NCBI GenBank assembly: GCA_943371235.1
Contig: CALRTZ010000003.1
Coordinates: 1-64,000, forward strand
Source of the DNA: CAJBVG01 sp943371235
GTDB taxonomy: Bacteria > Bacteroidota > Bacteroidia > Sphingobacteriales > Sphingobacteriaceae
Direction of reading: 5' to 3'
Length of the DNA: 64,000 bases
Shown here: piece by piece, positions 43,256 through 52,394 of the stretch
Position numbering within the stretch: position 1 is the first letter of the stretch
Layout: every line of letters starts with the position of its first letter
Program-made: the position numbers and the translations under genes
Notes under the pieces: generated by a model
Seen by the model: only the letters and a program-made list of their open reading frames with translations
Database searches by the model: none
Told to the model about the DNA's origin: nothing

Positions 43256-43651
43256 TTAAGCTGATTGATAGGTTGCTACTTCGGCATCACCCCATAAATC
43301 TTCAAAACCATAATGTTCTCTTTTTTCTGTTCTAAAAATATGAACTACTACACTTACAAAATCTAACAGTATCCACTCCGAATTCTGAAACCCTTCTTTA
43401 TGCCAAGGCTCTTCTCCGAATGCTTTGTACATCTCATCTTCTACAGAATCGGCAATTGCTTTTACTTGTGTAGATGAATCGGCGTGACAAACCACAAAAA
43501 AATCACTGACAGAACTGCTGATGTTTCGTAAATCGAGGCTCACAATATCTTTTGCCTTTTTCTCTTGCATACCAAGTACAATAACTTCGGTGATGCGTTT
43601 AGATTCTTCTAAATTGTTGCTTGTTTCTTTAAGCTGTTTGTTTCTAAGCAT
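43256..43651 (-). CDS. rsfS: Ribosomal silencing factor RsfS
   Basis: A 131-residue Iojap-family protein that binds uL14 and blocks 30S-50S joining during nutrient limitation. Motifs KKAKDIVSLDLR, SDFFVVCHADSSTQ and the GFEDLWGDAE ending are typical. First gene before ftsH, divergent from birA. Confidence 0.94.
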   Translation of the reverse strand: MLRNKQLKETSNNLEESKRITEVIVLGMQEKKAKDIVSLDLRNISSSVSDFFVVCHADSSTQVKAIADSVEDEMYKAFGEEPWHKEGFQNSEWILLDFVSVVVHIFRTEKREHYGFEDLWGDAEVATYQSA

Positions 43652-43670
43652 TAAAAGCGATTAATTTACA

Positions 43671-43678
43671 CAAAAATA
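43671..43678 (-). promoter_or_regulatory. -7 promoter element of rsfS-ftsH (TATTTTTG)
   Basis: TAnnTTTG match, 19 bases before the rsfS ATG, in the 52-base divergent space with birA. Confidence 0.5.
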
Positions 43679-43703
43679 AAAATTATACGTTTACATCTAT
43701 ACT

Positions 43704-44465
43704 ATGTCGGCAATATTCACAGGTAAAAATATAATATACTTTAACCGTGTTACCTCCACTAACAACGTTCTATCCGAAATGTTGTCAAATTCCAAGCCAT
43801 TAGCTGAGGGCTCGGTAATAATGGCAGAAGAACAAAGCCATGGAAGAGGTCAGCACGGCACATTTTGGGAGTCCAGCCCCGGGAAAAACATCACCATCAG
43901 TATACTTTATAAACCAGAATTCTTAACGATTGAAAAGCAATTTTATTTGTCGATGGCTATAAGTATTGGCATTTGTAACTTTTTAGAAGATGTTTTAAAT
44001 ACGAAGGTTAAAATAAAATGGCCGAACGATATTTATGTGGGAAATACTAAAATTGCAGGGATACTAATAGAAAACAGCCTGATAGGTAGCTATTTAAAAT
44101 CTAGTATCATCGGAATTGGCTTAAATGTAAATCAAGTACAGTTCAACAGCGAAGCCCCCAACCCTTGCTCAATGAAAATACTTACCGGCAAGGAATTTAA
44201 CATAAATGAGCTATTGCCTCGTTTATTTGAAGAGATTGAAATTCAATATTTAAATTTAAAAGCCAAGAAATTATCCTATTTAAAAGAAAAATACCTCAGT
44301 AAATTGTACAGATTTGGGGAAGAAGCCCTGTACAAAGTAAAAGGCAAAACAATTAAATGTAATATAAGTGACATTGAAGAAAGCGGAAAGTTAGTATTAT
44401 TGACGGAAGAAGGGCTTCGTAGCTACGATACTAAAGAAATTGAGTTCATCTTTAAAATAAATTGA
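43704..44465 (+). CDS. birA: Biotin--[acetyl-CoA-carboxylase] ligase
   Basis: Attaches biotin to the biotin carboxyl carrier protein. A 253-residue ligase without an N-terminal DNA-binding domain, so it is probably not a repressor. Biotin/ATP-binding signature SHGRGQHGTFWESSPGKN (about 47-64), KIKWPNDIYV (about 100-110) and IAGILIENS are present. Followed by dsbD after 30 bases with its own promoter. Confidence 0.93.
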   Translation: MSAIFTGKNIIYFNRVTSTNNVLSEMLSNSKPLAEGSVIMAEEQSHGRGQHGTFWESSPGKNITISILYKPEFLTIEKQFYLSMAISIGICNFLEDVLNTKVKIKWPNDIYVGNTKIAGILIENSLIGSYLKSSIIGIGLNVNQVQFNSEAPNPCSMKILTGKEFNINELLPRLFEEIEIQYLNLKAKKLSYLKEKYLSKLYRFGEEALYKVKGKTIKCNISDIEESGKLVLLTEEGLRSYDTKEIEFIFKIN

Positions 44466-44473
44466 TATTTTTG
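44466..44473 (+). promoter_or_regulatory. -7 promoter element of dsbD (TATTTTTG)
   Basis: Perfect TAnnTTTG match directly after the birA stop and 22 bases before the dsbD ATG, with TTG at 44440-44442 as possible -33 part. Confidence 0.5.
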
Positions 44474-44495
44474 AACATTAACCCATTTATTACAA

Positions 44496-46541
44496 ATGAA
44501 AAAAATAATTGTTCTGTTTTTATTGAGTGCCATCAGTGTACTTGGATATTCACAAATATTAAATCCAGTAAAATGGACATACTCTGTTGAAAACAATGGA
44601 AGCGAAAAAGCAACCTTGGTAATAAATGCAAAAATTGATAAAGGTTGGCATTTGTATTCTCAGTTTGTAGGCGAAGGAGGCCCAGTACCTACCAGTTTTA
44701 GATTTGAAAAGTCGGATGCATTTACTCTTTCTGGAAATGTAAAAGAAGTACCAAAAGCTAAACCATTCTTCGATGACATATTCGGCATGCAAGTAGCATG
44801 GTTCGAAAAGTCGGCTACGTTTAAGCAAGAAATAAAAGTAAGTAGCAAAACAGATTTTAAAGTTAAAGGCACTTTAGAATTTATGGTTTGTGATGATAAA
44901 CAATGTTTACCTCCAGAAGAAGTTGAATTTACATTTGATGTAAAAGGTGTAGCTACTAGTGTAAGCACTACTAAAACAGAAGAACCTAAAACAACTGTTG
45001 AAGATACCGCTGTAAGCAAAGTAAATACAGTTGTTACAGCAACTGTTGATACTTCTAAAAAAGACAGTGTATCTAACATTGCGGATACGGTATTGAGCAG
45101 TAAAGATGAAGAGAAGAGTTCGATGTGGGGTATATTTTTTCAAGGATTTTTATTTGGATTTGTAGCCTTGTTAATGCCATGTATCTTCCCGATGATTCCG
45201 TTAACGGTAAGTTTTTTTACTAAACAAAGTAAATCTCGTGCAGTTGGAATTCGTAATGCATTAATATACGGATTATCGATTGTAGTAATATATGTAGGCT
45301 TAGGTTTAGGCATCACTATTTTATTAGGAGCAAGCGCGCTTAACGAGCTCTCCAGCGATGCAATATTCAACTTGATATTTTTCTTAGTACTGGTAATTTT
45401 TGCCACCTCCTTTTTTGGTGCATTCGAAATTACTTTACCAAGTTCTTGGTCTACCAAAGCAGATGAAAAAGCAGATAAAGGCGGATTGATAGGAATCTTT
45501 TTTATGGCTGTTGTATTAGCCATTGCTTCATTCTCATGTACAGGTCCGTTAATTGGAACTTTGCTTGTAGACGCTGCAAACAAAGGGCAGTACATGGGTC
45601 CGTTCTTAGGGATGTTAGGATTCTCGATTTCGTTAGCCTTGCCCTTTACCTTATTCGCCATATTCCCTTCGTGGTTAAACTCAATGCCAAAATCTGGCGG
45701 ATGGTTAAACTCCGTAAAAGTTACCTTAGGTTTTATTGAATTAGCATTCGCATTAAAATTCTTGTCGAATGTTGACATGGCTTATCATTGGGGAATTTTA
45801 GACAGAGAAGTATTTATTGTTTTATGGGTAATTATTTTTGCGATGTTGGGTATGTACTTATTAGGTAAGTTAAGATTCTCGCATGATAGTGAAGTGAAAC
45901 ACGTATCGGTAACTCGATTATTTTTATCCATCATCACCTTAAGTTTTGCTTTGTATTTAGTACCTGGTTTATGGGGAGCACCGTTAAAAGCAGTAAGCGG
46001 ATTTTTACCACACCAAGGAACTCAAGATTTCGATTTGTACTCGAGTAAGTTTGCTGCAGCATCAGGAGAAAGCACGCACAGTACTGGAGTAAAAAAATAC
46101 GGAGATAAATTACATGCACCCTTGGGCATAGATGCTTTCTTTGATTACGATGAAGGATTAGCGTATGCAAAAAAAGTGGGCAAGCCTGTATTCCTTGATT
46201 TTACTGGACACAGCTGTACCAACTGCAGAAAAATGGAAAATGCTGTGTGGCCAGATCCAGAAGTTTTGCGCAGATTAAAAAATGATTTTGTTGTAATTTC
46301 TTTATATGTGGATGATCGCACGGAACTTGCCGAATCAGAAAAATACGTATCCACCTATACTGGCAAAAAAGTAAAAACCATTGGCAATAGAAATGTTGAT
46401 TTACAAGTTTCAAAATTCAATAGCAACGCACAACCCTTGTATGTAATTGTAGATGCAGATGGCAAAGCGTTAACCGGAACATTTGGCTATAAAGAAGATG
46501 TACCAGGATATATAGAGTTTTTGGATAGTTGGAAAAAATGA
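44496..46541 (+). CDS. dsbD: Protein-disulfide reductase DsbD
   Basis: Inner-membrane electron carrier of 681 residues. Signal peptide (1-20), DsbD-alpha-like periplasmic domain (about 20-150), eight-helix membrane domain with cysteines in ALLMPCIFPMIPL and SFSCTGPLIG, and a C-terminal thioredoxin-like domain with GHSCTNCRKME. Passes electrons from cytosolic thioredoxin to periplasmic proteins. Ends at an octamer inverted-repeat array. No dsbC or ccm gene nearby. Confidence 0.94.
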   Translation: MKKIIVLFLLSAISVLGYSQILNPVKWTYSVENNGSEKATLVINAKIDKGWHLYSQFVGEGGPVPTSFRFEKSDAFTLSGNVKEVPKAKPFFDDIFGMQVAWFEKSATFKQEIKVSSKTDFKVKGTLEFMVCDDKQCLPPEEVEFTFDVKGVATSVSTTKTEEPKTTVEDTAVSKVNTVVTATVDTSKKDSVSNIADTVLSSKDEEKSSMWGIFFQGFLFGFVALLMPCIFPMIPLTVSFFTKQSKSRAVGIRNALIYGLSIVVIYVGLGLGITILLGASALNELSSDAIFNLIFFLVLVIFATSFFGAFEITLPSSWSTKADEKADKGGLIGIFFMAVVLAIASFSCTGPLIGTLLVDAANKGQYMGPFLGMLGFSISLALPFTLFAIFPSWLNSMPKSGGWLNSVKVTLGFIELAFALKFLSNVDMAYHWGILDREVFIVLWVIIFAMLGMYLLGKLRFSHDSEVKHVSVTRLFLSIITLSFALYLVPGLWGAPLKAVSGFLPHQGTQDFDLYSSKFAAASGESTHSTGVKKYGDKLHAPLGIDAFFDYDEGLAYAKKVGKPVFLDFTGHSCTNCRKMENAVWPDPEVLRRLKNDFVVISLYVDDRTELAESEKYVSTYTGKKVKTIGNRNVDLQVSKFNSNAQPLYVIVDADGKALTGTFGYKEDVPGYIEFLDSWKK

Positions 46542-46702
46542 AAGGCCGAAAATCCGATAGACCGATAAGCCGTTAATTAGAAAAACCGAAAGGCAGAAAT
46601 TCCGAAATTTAAATTATCGGTTTTTCTGCCTTTCAGATTTTCGGTCTATCGGTCTTTCGGTTTATCGGATTCTCGGCCTTTCGGCCTATCGGATTTTCGG
46701 TT
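46542..46702. repeat. Inverted array of degenerate 8-base units
   Basis: The whole space between the convergent dsbD and lipid-kinase genes is filled with 8-base units: left half CCGAAAAT, CCGATAGA, CCGATAAG and relatives; right half TCTATCGG, TCTTTCGG, TTTATCGG, CCTATCGG, ATTTTCGG. The outer arms pair exactly over 15 bases (46546-46560 with 46686-46700). At 161 bases it is the longest such array here and directly abuts the stop codons on both sides. Confidence 0.75.
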
Positions 46703-47584
46703 CTACGCAATAACAATCAGCTTCTCTGGCAATACCGTAACTTTAAACGGAACACTGCCTTTAATCTCCCCATCTATGGTGAGGGCTTGGTGGTATTCGG
46801 ATTCAATTTGAATAGTTTTTACTTGCCTATATTCTAAATATTTTGAGTTGATGTGTTTACCCGAATAAATTTTGGGGAACAATTTCAGCAAATTACTGAG
46901 TGCCGTTTTACGTACTAATAATACATCCAACAAACCATCTTGCAAATCTGCCATTGGAGCCATTTTCATTCCTTTACCTGTATGTTTAGTATTCAGAATT
47001 AAAATAAAAGAAAACTCTTCATTGTATTTTACATCATCAAGTTCCACTTTTAATCGAGCGGATGGGTTACTAAGCATTTGAATAAATGAAGATACAGTAT
47101 ACCTCGGCGGACCAAGCCAGCGAAGCTCTTCTGCTAATCTGCTAATGTCATTTATTAATCCCCAACCAATCATGTTAAATGAAATATACGAGTGATTGTC
47201 CATTTCTATTTTCATCAAATCGATGGGCATGGTTCTGAACTGACGTAATCTGTCGCTTGCTTTTTGGTAGGTAAGCGAATCGAAATCGTGGTTAAATGCA
47301 TTGCCGCTACCTGCCGGGAATAGCAAAATCGGTAAGTCTAAACGGTTGTTAATGTATAGTGCATTTACCACATCGTGCATGGTACCATCGCCACCAAGCA
47401 CTAATACAGCATCTATTCCAGTTAATATGGTTTGATCTATAAAGCGAGAAAAGTAACCTGCACTTTTGCTTTCTAACACAATAAACACATCGTCTTTAAA
47501 GTCTTTACGCAACATTGAAAGCATTTTTAGTGCTTTATGCGTGCCTGCCAAAGGGTTTAAAGTGCATAAATATTTTTTACTCAT
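46703..47584 (-). CDS. Diacylglycerol kinase-family lipid kinase (DagK/YegS-like)
   Basis: A 293-residue lipid kinase of the DAGK_cat family with NPLAGTHKAL (10-19), GGDGTMHDVV, and PAGSGNAFNHDF in the order expected. Related proteins phosphorylate diacylglycerol or sphingoid lipids; the substrate is not visible. Reads from 47584 and ends at the octamer array; divergent from gmhA. Confidence 0.9.
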   Translation of the reverse strand: MSKKYLCTLNPLAGTHKALKMLSMLRKDFKDDVFIVLESKSAGYFSRFIDQTILTGIDAVLVLGGDGTMHDVVNALYINNRLDLPILLFPAGSGNAFNHDFDSLTYQKASDRLRQFRTMPIDLMKIEMDNHSYISFNMIGWGLINDISRLAEELRWLGPPRYTVSSFIQMLSNPSARLKVELDDVKYNEEFSFILILNTKHTGKGMKMAPMADLQDGLLDVLLVRKTALSNLLKLFPKIYSGKHINSKYLEYRQVKTIQIESEYHQALTIDGEIKGSVPFKVTVLPEKLIVIA

Positions 47585-47622
47585 TCATAAGGGATTTAAT
47601 ACAATATAGTAAAAAGGATTCT

Positions 47623-47630
47623 TAAATTTG
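47623..47630 (+). promoter_or_regulatory. -7 promoter element of gmhA (TAAATTTG)
   Basis: Perfect TAnnTTTG match 24 bases before the gmhA ATG. Confidence 0.45.
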
Positions 47631-47654
47631 ACAAACGCAACCGAATAATTACAG

Positions 47655-48224
47655 ATGAATTCCATTAAGAAGCAATTTGAAGAGGCGCAAGTATTGCTCG
47701 ATGCCTTTATAAAAAACGAAGAAAATTTTAAAAAGATTGAGCAAGCGGGGGAACTAATGTGCAGTGCAATAAAAGCAGGCAACAAAATAATATCATGTGG
47801 CAACGGAGGTTCTATGAGCGATGCGATGCATTTTGCGGAGGAGTTGAGCGGAAGGTATAGAGATGATAGAAAATCTATCGCTGCCATTTCTATAAGTGAC
47901 CCTACTCACATAACTTGTGTTGGCAACGACTATGGTTTCGATTTTATTTTTTCGCGCTTTGTTGAAGGATTAGGAAATGCAGGAGATGTATTGCTTGCTA
48001 TAAGTACCTCTGGTAATTCTAAAAATGTATTAGAGGCTGCAAAAGCAGCAAAAGCAAAAGGCCTGAAAGTAGTAGCGCTTACAGGTAAAGATGGAGGAGC
48101 CTTGGCTCATCATTGCGATGTAGAAATTAGAGCACCACATGCTAACTTTGCAGATCGCGCACAAGAAATACACATCAAAATAATACATACCTTAATTGGA
48201 TACATAGAAGAAAAATGTATTTAA
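47655..48224 (+). CDS. gmhA: Phosphoheptose isomerase
   Basis: Converts sedoheptulose 7-phosphate to D-glycero-D-manno-heptose 7-phosphate for LPS inner core. A 189-residue SIS-domain protein with GNGGSMSDAMHFAEELSGRY and STSGNSKNVLEA, as in GmhA, plus the H180-type region EIHIKIIHTLIG. Followed by a small membrane protein gene after 21 bases. The rest of the heptose pathway is outside this window. Confidence 0.9.
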   Translation: MNSIKKQFEEAQVLLDAFIKNEENFKKIEQAGELMCSAIKAGNKIISCGNGGSMSDAMHFAEELSGRYRDDRKSIAAISISDPTHITCVGNDYGFDFIFSRFVEGLGNAGDVLLAISTSGNSKNVLEAAKAAKAKGLKVVALTGKDGGALAHHCDVEIRAPHANFADRAQEIHIKIIHTLIGYIEEKCI

Positions 48225-48245
48225 TTTTTTTACTGATAAATAAAC

Positions 48246-48611
48246 ATGCTTAGTTTTTTCTTAAAACCCAACAGAATTTTAGCCGGCGCATTGCTCTTAA
48301 TCGTTTGTTCATTATTCATCATTCCTATACACGCAATCGACAAACACATCATCTCAATTTTATTTACTATTTATTGTTTCATTGCTTATTTCAGAGTGAA
48401 AAAAAATGGAGTGGAATTTTATTCGGAGCGAGTAATGCAAAACAAAGGATTGCTATTTGTGAGTTTACTATGGATTTTAAGTTTGTTGATGATCGAAACA
48501 AATGTTAAAATAGATTGGTATGAAAACAGTGCAATTACCAGAAATATATTAAGCGGAATTGGTATTATATATGCAAGTTTATTTTTTTACAGAGTTTTTT
48601 GGAAGAAATAA
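48246..48611 (+). CDS. Hypothetical membrane protein
   Basis: A 121-residue protein with four predicted hydrophobic helices (about 10-28, 33-52, 67-82, 96-115) separated by short charged loops. No family recognised. Probably co-transcribed with gmhA. Confidence 0.65.
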   Translation: MLSFFLKPNRILAGALLLIVCSLFIIPIHAIDKHIISILFTIYCFIAYFRVKKNGVEFYSERVMQNKGLLFVSLLWILSLLMIETNVKIDWYENSAITRNILSGIGIIYASLFFYRVFWKK

Positions 48612-48646
48612 TTACTAAATTTCTTCTTTCGGAAAATGTACCTCCT

Positions 48647-48694
48647 ATTAGCACACTAGCACATTATCTCACTAGCACACTAACTTACCTGCCA
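48647..48694. repeat. Tandem array of degenerate 8-base units
   Basis: ATTAGCAC, ACTAGCAC, ATTATCTC, ACTAGCAC, ACTAACTT in exact 8-base phase; it crosses the stop codon of the convergent YifB gene (48680), so the end of that reading frame is itself part of the array. Confidence 0.65.
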
Positions 48695-50221
48695 GGTATC
48701 CCTGTCTAAACTCCTGTAATTAATAGCTTCCGCAAGGTGCTCCAGTTCTATGTTTGTTGATTTTTCTAAATCGGCAATGGTGCGTGCTACTTTTAAAATG
48801 CGATCGTACGCACGAGCAGATAGGCCAAGTTTTTCCATTGCATTTTTTAACATTGCATTTCCATCTTCGTTAATGATGCAAATACTTCGAACTTTTTTAG
48901 GACTCATTTGCGCATTGCAATGCACTAATTTATTTTCCTTAAATCGCTCCGATTGTATCTTTCGTGCTTCTATTACTCGAGCACGTATATCAGCACTTTT
49001 TTCTGAAACTTTTTTAGTTGATAATTCATTAAAACCAACGGGAGTAACTTCAATGTGTATGTCTATACGATCTAACAATGGCCCCGATACTTTATTCAAA
49101 TATTTTTGCACATTGCCGGGTCCGCAACTGCAGTCTTTAGTTGGATGATTAAAGTACCCACATGGGCATGGGTTCATTGATGCAACCAACATAAAACTGG
49201 CAGGATATTCTATAGAAAAGCGCGCCCTCGAAATGGTTACTCTGCGCTCTTCTAATGGTTGGCGCATTACCTCCAATACTTGGCGTTTAAATTCTGGGAG
49301 TTCATCTAAAAATAATACACCGTGGTGCGCTAAAGAAATTTCTCCAGGTTGCGGAAATCCTCCGCCGCCCACTAATGCTACATCGGATATGGTATGGTGC
49401 GGAGATCTAAATGGCCTTGTAGAAATTAAGGCATCACTGCTTTTTAATTTCCCTGCTACCGAATGTATTTTGGTAGTTTCTAATGCTTCTGATAAACTTA
49501 ATGGAGGCAGTATGGTGGCTAAGCGTTTTGCAAGCATGGTTTTACCTGCGCCGGGTGGACCAATAAGTATCAGATTGTGTCCGCCTGCGGCTGCAATTTC
49601 CATTGCTCGCTTAATGTTCTCCTGCCCTTTTACATCAGAAAAATCGGTGTCGAAATTTTCTGCTCTCGCAAAAAACTCGTCGCGTGTATCTAATTTATAA
49701 GGCTCAAACTCTTTCGCACCAGTTAAAAAGGCTACGACCTCTGAAATGTTTTCCATTCCAAAAACTTTCAATCCTCCAACAATTGCAGCTTCTCTTACAT
49801 TTTTTTGAGGAAGTATAAATCCCTCAAACCCTCTCTTCTTCGCTTCAATTGCTATTGGCAAGGCTCCTTTAATGGCTTTCAAACTTCCATCTAAAGAAAG
49901 TTCTCCCATCATTAAATATGTATCTAGTTTTTCTGTTGGAATTTGTTCACTAGCGGCGAGTATGCCCACTGCAATGGTTAAGTCGTATGCCGATCCTTCC
50001 TTTCTAATGTCTGCCGGCGCCATGTTTACCACAATCTTCATCCTTGGCATCACCAATCCTACATGTTTTAAAGCCGACTCTATTCTGAGATTGCTCTCCT
50101 TCACCGCACTGTCTGGCAACCCTACTAAATGGTAATCTACGCCCGTTACAATGTTTACCTCTACCGTAATGAGAATTGCGTTCACCCCGTGTACTGCACT
50201 TCCATAAGTTTTCACTAACAT
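48680..50221 (-). CDS. YifB family Mg-chelatase-like AAA ATPase (ComM-like)
   Basis: A 513-residue ATPase of the ComM/YifB type. N-terminal S5-like/Lon-like fold (about 1-170), Mg_chelatase core with GPPGAGKTMLAKR (about 218-230), ASMNPCPCGYFNHPTKDCSC cysteine region and C-terminal domain LSARAYDRILKVARTIADL. ComM acts as a hexameric branch-migration helicase in natural transformation in other bacteria. The 3' end lies inside an octamer repeat. Confidence 0.93.
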   Translation of the reverse strand: MLVKTYGSAVHGVNAILITVEVNIVTGVDYHLVGLPDSAVKESNLRIESALKHVGLVMPRMKIVVNMAPADIRKEGSAYDLTIAVGILAASEQIPTEKLDTYLMMGELSLDGSLKAIKGALPIAIEAKKRGFEGFILPQKNVREAAIVGGLKVFGMENISEVVAFLTGAKEFEPYKLDTRDEFFARAENFDTDFSDVKGQENIKRAMEIAAAGGHNLILIGPPGAGKTMLAKRLATILPPLSLSEALETTKIHSVAGKLKSSDALISTRPFRSPHHTISDVALVGGGGFPQPGEISLAHHGVLFLDELPEFKRQVLEVMRQPLEERRVTISRARFSIEYPASFMLVASMNPCPCGYFNHPTKDCSCGPGNVQKYLNKVSGPLLDRIDIHIEVTPVGFNELSTKKVSEKSADIRARVIEARKIQSERFKENKLVHCNAQMSPKKVRSICIINEDGNAMLKNAMEKLGLSARAYDRILKVARTIADLEKSTNIELEHLAEAINYRSLDRDTWQVS

Positions 50222-50256
50222 GCTGTAAAACTAAGTGGCAGTGTTCATTTACTCAA

Positions 50257-50340
50257 CTGCATATATGCAGGTTTTTTTATGCAGGATGATAGATAGTGGA
50301 TGATAAATAGTGGATGATATATGCAGGATGATATATGCAG
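50257..50340. repeat. Array of 7-base units alternating TATCATC and CTGCATA
   Basis: On the minus strand, after the stop of the transglycosylase gene, units TATCATC recur four times in alternation with CTGCATA or CACTATT/CACTATC, a 14-base period, and end in the exact palindrome CTGCATATATGCAG (50257-50270). T-rich spacer between. Between the transglycosylase stop and the YifB start. Confidence 0.7.
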
Positions 50341-50343
50341 TTT

Positions 50344-52305
50344 TTACTCCGTTTCTAACAAGGTTTTCAACTCTTCCATTTCTTCTTCCGACTCTGGAAT
50401 AATTTGCAAAGAATCTACTACTACATAATTTCTGGCAATGCCTCGCAATACAACCGAATTGAAAATACCAACAGTGTCTGAAGCTGGAACTTTGCCGCGC
50501 CTTACCATCAAACCTCCAATAAAACGGAAGTAATTATGCATGTAGGGTTTCAACGTACCATCTGCTAAAAATGAATATTTAAATTTCTTAGGCTTCGGAA
50601 CGATACTTGCTAAAAAAATACTCTCCCCTAAATTTAATTGCGATGGTTTTTTGTTGAAATAAAAATGTGCTGCCTCTGTAATTCCGTAAACATTAGGTGC
50701 CCACTCAATAATATTTAAATACACTTCGTACATTCTTTGTTTAGAAGTAAGTCTATTGTTTTCGATCAACCAAACAATAATCATTTCCTCTAGTTTACGC
50801 GCCACCGTTTTGTTTCTGCTCAAGAAAACATTTTTTACCAATTGCATAGAAATCGTACTCCCTCCGCGCTTAAATCTTTTTGCTACAAAGTTGGTCGCAA
50901 TCGATTGGCGAAAGGCTTCTTCGTAAAATCCTCTATGGCTAAAAAACAAAGGGTCTTCTGTGGTGAGTAATGCATTTTTTATATTATCGGATATTTGCTC
51001 GTATGGTGTGTAGTTAGGATTTGAAGGCCCTACATAAATGGAACGTGCAGCATAACCCACTTCATACGGTACATGTACAAAATCCGAATTCATTTTTTGC
51101 AAATTCGTTTCTCCAAATTTTACAATTGTGAAGCTATTTTTTGTTAAGCCCGAATTAAATTTACACTTCCAAGGTGATAACTCATCTAAATAAAAGTTTA
51201 AATGATAACCAAGTTTTCCTTGCACTTGCAAGCCTTCTAGCGTAGCGAATAATCCTTGAGGAAATGAATTGAAAAAATCTTGTGCAGGCATCTCCTCAAT
51301 ATCAAACTTCAACTCGTATATTTTTGATGGCGAAATGGTGTACTTAATATACGGCCTCGCTTTTATCATGCCTAAATACGCCACAGAAGAACTATCAATA
51401 GAAATAGATTTCTCTCCGATAAACATATTGCAATCGATAGAAGCTATATCTACGACAACATCTTTTTGTGCTATTCTCGGATGGTTTACGGTTAAATTTT
51501 TTAATGCCCAATTACCAAAAATACGAAGTTCACCAGAGGCATATTCAATATTATCCATGCGTGTAGAAACCGTATCAAAACTTAATTTCAATCCGAATTT
51601 TTGTTCTAAATAAGGCAGCTCTACTTTTTTGTTATCAGCAAAAAAACGAACGTTTAATTTTTTATCTGATGGATACAACTGCCCTTCCATGTGCCATACC
51701 GATTCGTTGTTATTTAAAATTAAGGTTGAATTTAATTGATGATCATTTATCGAAATAGAATTTGCATTAATGGTAAATGCATGTTCCTCATCCACCACAT
51801 TTAAACGATAATTGGTAATCGACATGTTGTTGGGAACTTTGTATAAAAGTTCGTTAATCAAATTATCGGCAAGGTTTGCTAAATCAACACCCGATTGATC
51901 TTTTTTAACTGTGTCTTTGGGTGTTTTATTTTTCAATAAAAAATCGAAATTACGCTTCCCATTTTTATTGATAATGTTTAATACGGCATTGGATGAAATT
52001 AATTCGTCGATTTTTACATTGCCAATAAATAATGGAAAAATTGCAACACTAACTTTAAACTGATTAATTCGGATAAGTGTATCGGCACTATCGGGAACTA
52101 CACTTATATTTTTAAATTCAACAGTACTTAGTCCTACAAATCCTGCTTTTTCTATTTTTATAGTTAGTTGATGTTTGCGTTTTTCAGAAGCGATTACCCT
52201 ATCAATTACTTTTTCCAAAATACTTTGGCGAAATGCAATCATCAATATAAAAGACAAGAGCAGAACCCCCAAAAACACATAAATTGCAATTCGTAATTTT
52301 TTCAT
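50344..52305 (-). CDS. AsmA-like/GT51 transglycosylase fusion protein
   Basis: A 653-residue protein with an N-terminal membrane anchor (7-25), an extended beta-rich region of ~380 residues in the style of AsmA/DUF748 lipid-transfer-like proteins (AGFVGLSTVEFKNISVV, NVKIDELISSNAVLNII), and a C-terminal GT51 peptidoglycan glycosyltransferase. The catalytic Glu is E450 in TTEDPLFFSHRGF, with GGSTISMQLVKN (481-492) and E507 present. No transpeptidase domain, so it polymerises glycan strands but does not crosslink. The fusion is unusual. Ends at a heptamer array. Confidence 0.85.
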   Translation of the reverse strand: MKKLRIAIYVFLGVLLLSFILMIAFRQSILEKVIDRVIASEKRKHQLTIKIEKAGFVGLSTVEFKNISVVPDSADTLIRINQFKVSVAIFPLFIGNVKIDELISSNAVLNIINKNGKRNFDFLLKNKTPKDTVKKDQSGVDLANLADNLINELLYKVPNNMSITNYRLNVVDEEHAFTINANSISINDHQLNSTLILNNNESVWHMEGQLYPSDKKLNVRFFADNKKVELPYLEQKFGLKLSFDTVSTRMDNIEYASGELRIFGNWALKNLTVNHPRIAQKDVVVDIASIDCNMFIGEKSISIDSSSVAYLGMIKARPYIKYTISPSKIYELKFDIEEMPAQDFFNSFPQGLFATLEGLQVQGKLGYHLNFYLDELSPWKCKFNSGLTKNSFTIVKFGETNLQKMNSDFVHVPYEVGYAARSIYVGPSNPNYTPYEQISDNIKNALLTTEDPLFFSHRGFYEEAFRQSIATNFVAKRFKRGGSTISMQLVKNVFLSRNKTVARKLEEMIIVWLIENNRLTSKQRMYEVYLNIIEWAPNVYGITEAAHFYFNKKPSQLNLGESIFLASIVPKPKKFKYSFLADGTLKPYMHNYFRFIGGLMVRRGKVPASDTVGIFNSVVLRGIARNYVVVDSLQIIPESEEEMEELKTLLETE

Positions 52306-52394
52306 AATAGCAAACCAATAGGTGAAATTACTCGTTATTGATTAATAACAAAGAAAAAATTACACATTGGCACGAACTTAGCTATTGAATAAGT

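Noticed and set aside
45140..45778. 212-codon open frame on the minus strand opposite dsbD
   Set aside because: It lies antisense to the conserved DsbD membrane domain; its composition comes from that strand.
46542..46702. CRISPR array
   Set aside because: Units are 8 bases, degenerate and without unique spacers, and no cas genes are present.
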